A DNA stretch of 64,000 nt from Perkinsus olseni (taxonomy: Eukaryota; Perkinsozoa; Perkinsida; Perkinsidae), in assembly GCA_013115135.1 (NCBI GenBank), contig JABANP010000029.1, positions 124,001-188,000 on the forward strand. Direction: 5' to 3'. A program made the position numbers and the translations under genes. How positions within the stretch are numbered: position 1 is the first letter of the stretch; each line of letters begins with the position of its first letter. The notes under the pieces are model-generated. The model saw nothing but the letters and a program-made list of their open reading frames with translations. It did not search any database and was not told the origin of the DNA. Below are positions 20,622 to 30,525 of the stretch, piece by piece.

Positions 20622-23024
20622 ATGAGTCAGCAGAAGCTCTTCGGCGCTCCCTGTCGAGCACCGAGGGCAGCAGTCTGTACTGGGGTATACCCGCTGTCAA
20701 GATCAGCAGGTCTAGTCGCAAGGGGAAGTGGGCCACGTAGGCGACTGTCGAGTGCCCCCCGCATCCACTCAAGCAGACCCCAACAGGTTGACAGTTAAGT
20801 CCCAGCTAGACCAACCAGGCGACGATCATCGTGAAAGTAGCAGTAGGTCGGAACGGAGGGTAGAGACCCTCAGTCAGGGCGACTTGGTACGCCTTATTGG
20901 GAGTAATGCTGGAGTAGTGGTGACCCATCGCAGGTGCTGCTCATCCATCCGCGAGACGACGGCTCATCTCCGCTCTACGACGCACTGCTGGCGGGGTCTC
21001 CCTTGACGACTGTCGGCGGCCTAGTGGAGAGTACAGTTGCGTTTGGAGTGGTATTCAAGGAGGATGCAGCCAGTCAACAACCGGGGGAGGAGGAAGTCGG
21101 CAAGTTCCGCAGTGCGAGGATTAAGATACCATTCCAATCGGACGAGGTCGGTGCAGGGCGCGCGCTAATGCGTATAACACTTGAGAATTTGCAAGATTGT
21201 GGTAGCTTTTGTGGTCATCAGGCACCCTACGGTCTATCCCCTCAATCGCCCTGGTCTGTCGGGTCCTTCTGCCAAGCCGTCGTCCTCGGCAGTACTACCA
21301 CCTCCGAACGAGAGTGCGAGGCCCTGGACTGGGTCCTGTCCAACAGCACCCTTTCTCCACTACGAGACCTCCTCATCACGCCATCAGTCCCTGTGCTGAG
21401 GCGCCACAACAACAACAACAGCGATGCTTCCAATGCTGGTGTGGGCGCTTCAACCGACTTGAACCAAGCCCAGGCTAGGGCTGTGGCCAGCGCTGCTGAT
21501 GTGTCATCACCCATCACGCTGGTGCAAGGCCCACCGGGGACGGGCAAGACCAAAACTATCGTAGCGATGGTGAAGACGCTGTTGGAGACGACGAGCAAGT
21601 TGGTGATCTGTGCGCCTTCGAACGCTGCTGTTGATGAGCTCACGTCGAGGATTCTGGGGACGTTACTGCCGCCTGATGAGGAGCCGCCGGGGGTCCACAG
21701 CGTCCTTCGTGTTGGGTCCTACAGAAGGATTACTCGTGAGGAGGTGAAAGCGATATCGCTGGAGGAGTTGGCCAAGACGGGTGGCCGAGAGAAGGAGTCG
21801 GAGCTGAGAGGACAGCATAGGGGGCAGAGGGAGGGCATTCTGGCGGAGGTGCGAAAGTTGGACGAGACCATCAAGGAGCTAGCTGCCGATAACGACCCCG
21901 AAGTGCGGGCTGATCGGGGCAGACTGATAGCCCAGAAGAAGGAGTTGAAGGAACAGTTGGATAAGTTGAAGCAGCGCTCCTCGCGGGCCCTCTCCCGGTC
22001 GCGTGACGAGGCCTGCAAGCAGCTCCTGGGCAGGGCTAGGGTGGTGCTGGGCACGCTCAGCTCCTTCGGCAGCAACACTATTATTACTAATTTCGTGGCG
22101 CGTGACGCTACTTGTATCATCGACGAGGCGTGCCAGGCTATCGAGCCATCAGCTTTGATACCACTAAAGCTCCGTGGGGTGAAGCGTCTGGTGTTGGTCG
22201 GCGACCCTCAGCAGCTGCCGGCTACGGTGGTGTCGATGGAGGCCAAGGCTTTGCGGTATGAAAGGTCTCTGTTCGAACGTCTCGTGGACGCCGGCTGGCA
22301 GGCCCACCTGCTGGACGAGCAATACCGTATGTTACCGGAGATTGCTGACTTTGCCTCGAGAGAGTTTTACGATGGCCGCCTGAGGACCGCTGACAGCTGC
22401 CGCTTCCCGCTCTCCTTGGGGCAGCCTCTGCGGCCACTGCTGTTCCTCGACTCTCGACTGGGGGCTGAGGAGCGGGGCCGAGGGGGGACCTCGCTGGTGA
22501 ACACTGAGGAGGCTGGTCTAGTGGGCAAGATGGTGGAGGCTATGGCCACCAGAAAAATGTCGATCGGTGTTGTTACTCCCTACCGTCAGCAAGCCTCTCT
22601 GATAAAAAGAATAGTGTCTAGCGGAGCGGAGGTGGACACCGTGGATGCGTATCAAGGTCAGGAGAAGGACATCATCATTATGTCCTGCGTGAGGAGTAGT
22701 CGTGATGGCGGTATCGGTTTTGTTGCCGACTATCGACGCTTGAACGTGTCCTTGACTCGAGCCAAGTACGCCTTGTGGATAGTCGGTAACGCTGAGAGCC
22801 TCGGACGATCATCGAAGGTCTGGGGGGACCTCGTCAGCCACTGCCGAGAGCGAGGATCTTTTGTTGATGCTGGCAGGATACAAAAAAGGCATCGTTATGC
22901 TGACGGCGACAATGGGGAGCCTATCTTGGGCATACTACTACGGCAACAACAACTGGCCGGGGTGACGCCGCCTTCACCACAGTTGCTTATTAATAAGAAT
23001 AAGAGGATGCGCTGTCATGAATGA
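20622..23024 (+). CDS. Sen1/IGHMBP2-type SF1 RNA/DNA helicase
   Basis: Superfamily 1B helicase, 5'-3' unwinding of RNA/DNA (family knowledge). All motifs are visible in the long exon: Walker [28 protein letters not shown], motif II CIIDEACQAIEPSALIPL, motif III GDPQQLPATVVSM, DEQYRMLPEIADFASREFYD, VVTPYRQQASLIKRI, VDAYQGQEKDIIIMSCVRSS and NVSLTRAKYALWIVGN. Upstream exons join in frame: MSQQKLFGAPCRAPRAAV from ATG 20622, CRVPPASTQADPNRLTVKSQ, then SQGDL | VLLIHPRDDGSSPLYDALLA across a 47-nt intron. A Lys/Glu-rich coiled segment sits between Walker A and motif II (KELKEQLDKLKQ). The coding DNA at 22089-22107 is an exact copy of the 19-mer that is intronic in two other genes. The start exon is less certain than the core. 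Confidence 0.85.
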
Positions 23025-23265
23025 CACCAGCATCAACCTAAGATGCCACCTTATACCACTTGGTACGTTTCAATTACCCACACCGACATTGCGTTGTCAG
23101 TTCGAGGTGTGGCGGAGAAGGTCCCGGGTTCGATACCCACATGCGGCATTTTTATGATATACCTTGATATCGCTCGCCCCAGCGCATTTTCATCGTCCCG
23201 AAGGAATCTTTGCGCGGTGATTCAGCGTGGTGAACTCAGTTCAATCTACTACCATTAATATAATA
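23025..23265. other. intergenic, with repeat motif and tRNA-like segment
   Basis: Between the helicase and the Mei2-type gene. It contains TCAACCTAAGAT (23033-23044, the intron motif in antisense) and, at 23120-23150, AGGTCCCGGGTTCGATACCC followed by ATTTTT, which resembles a tRNA T-arm plus Pol III terminator. No acceptor pairing is visible. Confidence 0.4.
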
Positions 23266-24686
23266 ATGTCTTCCGATGGTCTGTTGGAACTCCCTTCCTC
23301 TCCTCCTCCTCCGCCCCACCACGTCAAAGAAGAGGCCTCCCTCCTGCGAAAGCAGATAGAAACGTCCATGCCCCCTGGGTGCCCTCCTGATGAGCTAACC
23401 TCGGTCATGTGGCGCAACATACCCAATCGTTACACCTATGAGATGCTGGTCCAAGTCATGAACGAGCATGGGTTCGAGTACGGCAACGACCGGGAGTACC
23501 ACAGCGTCTATCTGCCTTGGGACGACTACAACAAGTGCAATCGCGGTTACGCCTTCATCAACCTCACATCGAGGCCGGTGGCTGACAGGTTTATGACCAT
23601 CTTCAACGGTTACCAGTGGCCGAGGAACACCACCAGATCGAGTAAAACCAGCTGCGTCACTTGGGCGACTACTCAAGTGAAGCACTTCAGTTTTGACGAT
23701 TCCCCTGGTGAAGGTCAACCCGATGGTCACATCACTGATGGTCGTTTTAGAGCCTCCAGCCACTGCAGCACAGTCGTCACTGATGGCAGTGCTGATGGTG
23801 GCGGTGGCAGGGTGGAGGTGCCTAGCGACTCCCCCATCCACATGGTCAATAATATTAATAACTACGTGAACCCTCCCCCGGAGAACACTGTCTTTGTGGG
23901 TGGGTTGTCGCCTGCCATCAACACCGCAGATTTGAAGGCCCTCATGTCGCGGCAATTTGGCGCAGTTATCGACTGTGAGGTCAAGAGGTGCCGCAGTACT
24001 GGCAAGAGCCGCTGTTTTGGTTTCTGTAGTTTTGAACATTCTTCGTCGGCAGTTGCCGCCGTTAACGCCAGTAACTCGGCTCTGCAGGGTAACCCCGCGG
24101 CCGGTGGTCTACTTCGCCACCTGGGCTCGAGTGCTCGCGTGAAGCACTACGAACAGGTGCCACGAAGGTCCTTCGCTACGGTCGATGCTTCTGGTGGCAA
24201 TGGTGCTCTCCTAGGGCATAACTTCAACCCACAACAACAACGGCAATACTGATGATACCTACCCTTACTACGCCGCCCCTCGTCGCTTGAATGGAGGGCG
24301 ACCTGACGGCGGCTCATCAGATATTATACGGTCGGGCTCCTCGAGTACTTCGATACCAACAAGTGCTGGTAGCAGTCCTACCATCTTCCCGTCCCCGGTG
24401 GTCGACAAGAGCAATGGCTTTGAGTCGCTGCTCGGCGGCAGTAATAGTCATTACACTGATGAGCTCAATCTTGACTGCCTCCGTACGACCGTTGATGAGC
24501 AGAAACGTGAGGGTTTGGCTAGGAGCTGCATACACCAGTGGGGGGTGCTATTACCTCTACGCCAAGGATATCGTCGATAATGACGTCGTCGATAAGGAAG
24601 ATACTTACCAGCCTTGGGATGGTGGTGATGCTACCTTCACTGAAGAGCCCCGTGTCACCACCGATCCTGATTGTGCCCAGCAATAG
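23266..24686 (+). CDS. Mei2-type RNA-binding protein (RRM_2 followed by a canonical RRM)
   Basis: ATG 23266: MSSDGLLELPSSPPPPPHHV. The first domain is the Mei2 C-terminal type RRM: TSVMWRNIPNRYTYEMLVQV, YLPWDDYNKCNRGYAFINL and FMTIFNGYQWPRN. In Mei2 this domain binds RNA and controls meiosis; here it comes first. A second, classical RRM follows: NTVFVGGLSPAINTADLKAL (RNP2 VFVGGL) and SRCFGFCSFEHSSSAVAAVN (RNP1-like). A 38-nt intron (donor after RRSFAT, acceptor CTCCTAG) then opens a Ser/Gly/Asn-rich tail (YYAAPRRLNGGRPDGGSSDI ... NLDCLRTTVDEQ). Two C-termini are possible: a stop at 24580, or after one more intron an acidic end DPDCAQQ with the stop at 24684-24686, which I prefer. Role: post-transcriptional regulator, partner unknown. 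Confidence 0.8.
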
Positions 24687-25664
24687 GAAGGTCATCATTT
24701 CTGCCGAGTCCGATCGTCTATTATCGGTACTTCTGGACGCTTGGCGTGCCCCATCTCCAGCACCACCACCACTATCACTATCACTATTATTTTCGTAGAC
24801 TGTTGTTGACCTGATGGGCTTGTATCAAGTATGTAGCCTATTGGGTACTTCTTCTTATTATTATTTCTAGTGCCACTCACTGTGCACTGTTTAGCAGCGT
24901 TTTTGTGCCAATTCGCCAGTGATGATGCTACGCCGGGGTAGTTGTTGCCGGCGTAGTTGAGTAGCTGATTTTTTGATTAGCTTCGTCATCATCCTTTTAT
25001 TCTGTCATATTCCTAGCATTTAACAAGAAGAAGAACGATGAAACATTGTATGAGTATTGGTGGTGATGATCACTACTACCACTTCCTCCTTACTACCACT
25101 ACTACCACAAGTACTCCTCTCTGCTAAAACTAACACTGAACTCGACTGGCTACTCGACTACTTAGTCTAATTAGTTACATCACTAGTAGTGATAGTATTG
25201 GTGATTACTACGACGGTGATGTTGCGGCGGCGGCGGCGTGTTGTTATGATGGATGATGATAATAATCGCCATTATGTGTTTACCAATGACGACGACGATG
25301 ATTATTATGCTGAACTGCTGTGATGCAGTTATTGTTATACCACACTAATAGTAACAGTTAAAGATACATTGGTATAGATGATTTACGAGATGAGAATCGA
25401 ACGAGCACTTATTTCACCATCAGTAACTTGTTTTGTTCAGTAATAGAAGGGAGGGGTTATCTGCTATAACATCATGGGCGTTGCTGTTTACAATTCAGGG
25501 AATTGTGCAAAAGTGACATTTATCGTTACACAAATATCGTGTATGTCGAAGGTCGTCTATCTTTTTCGTTTTGATCCATTCCCATCGGCGCATCAAACTG
25601 TTGATGAACACAGCACAACAATACATCCCCGGAGACTTGATAAAGCGGCCGCTCCTATCGCTGC
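24687..25664. other. convergent intergenic region, simple repeats
   Basis: No gene seen. This is the 3' flank between convergent genes. It contains several trinucleotide-rich patches (ACTACTACC around 25080-25110, GATGATGATAATAATCG around 25250, GACGACGACGATGATTAT around 25290) and a minus-sense T-arm-like string around 25385-25405 (GCTCGTTCGATTCTCATC). Confidence 0.4.
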
Positions 25665-27682
25665 TTAGGCCCCCTCCTCCGTGGCGGATTTGGGCAACTC
25701 CACGATCTTTCCAATAGCGATGGTCTTACCTGCATCACATCAACACTTCACAACACCAACGGTTCCTTAACTTACCCTCATCTCTCAACGTGAATCGTCC
25801 AAGCTGGGGCGTCCTCTTGAAAGTGTCAACACAGATCTTGTTGGTAGTCTCGATCACACCTAACAACAACAAGTCGCCGTCAAGAGGGCACCATGGACGG
25901 TGGAGGACTCACAGAGGAGCATCTGGCCGGTCTTGGCGAAGCGTGGCCTCTTCTGCTTAGTCTTCTTCTGCTTGTCCACGCACTAACAACAACCAATATA
26001 ATAATCAATCGAAAGAGGCGTCCTCCCTATTACTTCAAGTAGTTTGGTAATGGTACACTCCTCAATGGCAGTGTGGACGTGAAGGACAGCCGTGTAACCG
26101 ATGGTGATGATGGGCCTGTCAGCAGGGGTGGATGATGATGACAGCAGCAGTAGTAGTAGTGGTCTCACTTATGCTCGAGTAAGTCCGTGATGACGAGCTG
26201 TGCTTGGAACTTCTGTACGACCGGGCAAGGGTGGTCAATAGCGGAGAGAACAAAACCTGATCAGAGTGGATAGGCAGCATTGGTGGAGGTATTGCCCTCA
26301 CCCTTCTGGACTTGGTCTTCGTCAACGTTCTTCAGCTTCAGCCTGATGTCCTCACCTACCCGAGCACTGCTGTATCGGACGGTTGTTATTATTATTACCA
26401 GGGTTGGCGTATTTATACTCATCATCCTCGACGTAAACTGACTGTATCTCAGTGATGGTCTTATTGGGCAGGATCATACACTGTTGACCTGCGACCACCG
26501 GACTGTTGTCTTCTTTCTGACACCTCTAGCTGTGCTCCCTTTCCTACCAGGACGAGCTCTTCCCCTGTTCGATCTTCCCCATAGCAATGGTTCCCATATC
26601 CCTATAACCGTCCACGATGGGAATTCGCAGAGGAGCTTCGGGGTCCCTAAAACACCCACATCCACGACCAATCACCATCACCATCATGACTAACCTGTAG
26701 GGAGGGTTGGCGCAGTCCAGGACCTGGAAGAGAGTAGGGCCCTTGTACCAATCCGAGCCCGGCGACTTCGCTGGCTCCTTCAAGTTATCCCCTAACCAGT
26801 ACGGTAATGATGATGAACTACCGACCGCAGCGCAGCTCACCCTTAAGACCGGAGATGGGTAGGAAGTGGACGTCATCCTGACTCTTCACATTGAAGCCGC
26901 AGCTCTTGAGGAAGGGGGTCAACTTTTCGACGATTTGGTCATAACGATCCTTCGACCTGCCACAGATGATACCACCAACACCCGCCAGTTAGTGGTACTA
27001 CCAGTTAACCGTCGGGTCGTCCATCTTGTTAACAGTAACGATGAGTTTATTGACCCCCAGCGTCTTGGCAAGCATAGCGTGCTCGCGAGTCTGGCCGCCC
27101 TTATCGAAACCCGTCTCGAATTCACCTGACCAGGGCGAGTCCAACGGCCGCGGTGCCTGCACAAGCCCCCTCACCCTTCCGTGCTGAGATCATCAACACT
27201 CCGATATCGGCCTGGGCGGCACCGGAGATCATATTAGGGACGTAGTTTTTATGACCAGGGGCATCCAGGATGGTGAATCGACGATTGGGCGTCTCGAAGT
27301 GTGCCCGACCGACCTAATAACACCACCACCTCCTATGCATCCGATACCACATTTCGCCCAACTAACCTCGACGGTGATGCCCTTTGCCCTCTCCTCCTCA
27401 TTAGTATCCATAATATAAGCCAAAAACCATGACTCTCGGTTCTTGTCCTTCGCCTCCCGTTCGAACTTCTCAATAGTACGATTGTCGACCAACCCTACCA
27501 CCACAACCAAACCTCCCCCACTCCCCACCCACGACAGCCCCCCTCCCTCTACTACCGGAAAGGTACATGATATTGCCGCAGGTGGTGGACTTGCCAGCAT
27601 CAACATGACCAATGAAGACCAAGTTGAGATGGGGCCGGGGGTCGCAGTCCTTCAGCTGACTGGAGGCGTTATCAGATGACAT
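25665..27682 (-). CDS. EFL: elongation factor-like GTPase (EFL)
   Basis: Translation GTPase that replaces EF-1alpha in scattered eukaryotes and delivers aminoacyl-tRNA (family knowledge). ATG 27682: [20 protein letters not shown], then [20 protein letters not shown] (G1). The next exons give [20 protein letters not shown] and [17 protein letters not shown] (the EFL version of switch I), [20 protein letters not shown] (G3) and [16 protein letters not shown] (G4). The C-terminal exon reads [20 protein letters not shown] ... ATEEGA, stop 25665-25667. The strings [20 protein letters not shown] and [13 protein letters not shown] are EFL-like, not EF-1alpha-like. About ten short introns interrupt it, for example GTAGTAGAGGG ... 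GTGGTAG at about 27488-27550. Confidence 0.88.
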
Positions 27683-28220
27683 CGATGACGGGAAGGGAAA
27701 ACGACAACAAGAGATACTCCTACACACGACGTTGGCTGTTATCCTTCCACATGGGGCAGGCCCAGAGCGATGTGTTCAGAGAAATCGATCGAAATGGCGA
27801 GCGCGGACGACGCTGGAAGGTCGCAGGTTCGAACCCCGGGGGCTGCATTCTTCCACTTCCGACTGAACGCAACGCTTCGGTTGATGTGCTTCCCCATACA
27901 CCGCACTACTCGTAAAATATCAATTGTGAACAGCGGCAGTCGCTGCTTCGCTCCGCTAAGAAAATATGCTAATTTTCTATTACTCTAGGACAGTATCAGG
28001 GAGATGCATGATACAGCAGTAGTAGCGGCAACAGTGAAGGGGAATCGCTGGTCCAGCGATGATGATGATCGGTAGGAGGCTGAAGGGTAGCAGCCCAGAA
28101 CAGACGATACCATCTGTTACCGAAATTATCAATACGAAAATTGTGTTTGCGAATACTGCTGCTGCTGCTGGTGGTGGAATGTTAATAGGATACATAACAG
28201 TAAGCATGTCACTACTATTG
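27683..28220. other. intergenic region upstream of EFL
   Basis: This is the probable EFL promoter region. It contains a plus-sense tRNA-like segment around 27795-27845 (AAGGTCGCAGGTTCGAACCC) and a copy of GCTTCGCTCCGC (27945-27956). No ORF of note. Confidence 0.35.
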
Positions 28221-29895
28221 TTACGATGACGAGGAATCGGCGGCAGTGGTTGAGCCAGCCGAACGACTGATAGTAGAAGAGGGGCTCTTGGGCTCCGACG
28301 GGGCGTGGCAGAGGTCGTAGAAGAAGTCGGCTATCTCTCTGGTGGCGTGACGAGAATCTTTGTTACACACCCAGGCCGGGGGTAAGCCTACGAACGCGTG
28401 TCGGGATTGAGGATAGACCTGGGAAATTTTGTGATGTCCGTGGATCGAGCTTGGATACCAACCTGCATAGTGACCCTCGCTCCCCGCTTCCTGAGGTATC
28501 CATAGGTAGCCTTCGTGCTGTTGACGAGGATATCTTTTCCACCGCATTGAAGGTTGATGGGAGGCAGACTCCAAGCAGCCCGGGGAGCCATCTGTTTGAG
28601 GACGTCCAGGAATTGCGTCGGCTGTCCCTGCTTTAAGTGCTGATTCTTGGTGTACCTACCAGCCCGAAGGATACGACGACCGGCACCTTCCGCCACCCCG
28701 TGTACTACATCCTCATGGAAGCTTCCAAGCCGAACTCGGCGACGGCCTGCTCAGTGGGGGATATCGATTTTAGACGTCCGCAGCGGTCGTGGTGCCATGA
28801 ATGGGAGTCCAGTACGCCGTAACTGAAGTTGAGGAGATCATCATCGTCAGCCTGCTGCTGCCGGTGTATTAGTACGCAGAAGCGACGCCGAGAATGTTTG
28901 GCAGCTGCGAAGGGTGTAGGGGAGGGTAGGAACAGCCGCAAGACAGCTCAGGCATATCTGTAAAGATGCGGATGGTGTGGTATGGGATGGTGGGGACGGC
29001 TTACCGAATCCTTCAGTCGCCCATAGGGTGGCCATCAACGCCAATGAGGCGCCCGCACTGTCGCCGAGTATGCAGACCGAATGGAAACCTGCGGAAGGCG
29101 GGCTCCAAAATATTACAGAGAGTTGAGAGAAAAATTGAGATCGAATTAACACAGAATTAGCGATTGACGAAAATGATGAAAGCAAGCCACTCACCTAGTT
29201 GCTCCTTCATGTAGCGCAGAGCCGCCATCACCTGATAACGAAACGGCGATGCCAACCCTCCCATCATTACCCATGGTAACCTACGGATATCAAAGGACAC
29301 GGGTAGGGGTGCTCAGGACTGAGGGGATAGTCTACTGAATAGACTGGTAAATAATAAGGTGCTCTCGCAAAGGCCGTTACGCTATGCAGCATCACGGCAG
29401 AATTGGCAGCAACGAACCCACCGCCGTGGATGTACCTGAGAGCCACCTATTCTCGACCGCCCGTTGTCATCCATCCTACAGAAGAGGTGTGGCATCAGTC
29501 GAAAATGTGTCAACAGGGCGAATAACGTCGATTGTTTGACGCTTCTCCGGACCGTAACGATACTCCTTGAAGGTAACGATGCAATCCTTGGCGGGTGGTA
29601 CCGCTCCATCCTGAGCTTCCAGGCCTCCAAGACAGCCGCCGAAACGACCTGGGAGGTGGACGTGCCTGAACGATGAGCGGATCGAGGGTGATGATTTCAG
29701 AACGGTGACGGCGGCGACGAGTTCGGTCTATTACTTCATCAGGAATGGCGCGAATTCATCCAAAGCAATCCTTATCAGACATAATATCAATCGCGCAGTC
29801 GGTAAGACCAGAGAGTTCCAGAATAGCGTTTCACGGAGGAATCTTAAGCCTCTGTCGATGACACTCATCGACCCTGGATTCTTCATGTATCTCAT
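28221..29895 (-). CDS. alpha/beta hydrolase fold-3 (HSL-type) esterase/lipase
   Basis: Minus-strand exons in order: a helical N-terminus (MRYMKNPGSMSVIDRGLRFL, ATG 29895), CIVTFKEYRYGPEKRQTIDV, the oxyanion motif LLYIHGGGFVAANSAVMLHS (HGGG, about 29400-29440), VYSVDYPLSPEHPYPC, the nucleophile elbow ILGDSAGASLALMATLWATE (GDSAG, about 29040-29080), an Asp strand LPPINLQCGGKDILVNSTKA, and the His strand VYPQSRHAFVGLPPAW. The triad Ser/Asp/His is therefore complete. The tail is Ser-rich (SPSSTISRSAGSTTAADSSS), stop 28221. The family hydrolyses esters or lipids; the substrate is unknown. The N-terminal start is the least certain part. The intron near 28965-28985 holds GTGTGGTATGGGATG. Confidence 0.8.
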
Positions 29896-30525
29896 TACGA
29901 CCGCTGCCGGTTTGACGACGCAGTAGTGACGAGGAACAGGATATGTATATCAACGGATAACTGCCACGGCCCTCAGCTTTATTACCTCTGGTAGAGCGGC
30001 CAAAAAGTTTCCAAAGGGAATTGGACGAAGATCCGCACTAGAAAGGCCCCTAAGGGGACGACTATTCCCTCTAATACCCAATCCAGGGACTCGAGATAGT
30101 ATAACAGCTCACTGAACGACTTCATACTACTCGCGAATGATGATTGCTACTACTGGGATACAAAAACTGCAAACAATTATTGCTTCGCTCCGCCCTGTGG
30201 TGAAGAGAACACAAGAATACTAGTATAGCGGGAGACGGGTTAGATAGAAACAACATAGTGATTGTGATGATGAGTAATGATGATGCTATCATCATCCGCA
30301 GTGACATCATCAGCCTACCACTACTACCGTTCTTGTAATAAACAGGCAACAACATAACGAGGGCATCAGCAGCAGTGGTAGTAACATTTGCCAGCAGTGG
30401 TAGTAGTTGATGATGGTCATCATCATGACAGGTTCCGCCTCTTCCCTATAGTAGAAGAATGTACCTGGATAGTAGATACGATGTAGGAGAAGTGTGGTAT
30501 GATCGGATATTATTATTATTACAGT
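29896..30525. other. intergenic region between eIF4G and the hydrolase
   Basis: No gene seen. It contains a copy of GCTTCGCTCCGC (30182-30193), clusters of AGCAGTGGTAGTA around 30370-30400 and GATGATGGTCATCATCATGA around 30408-30428, and a GTGTGGTATGATCGG string at 30492-30506. Confidence 0.35.
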
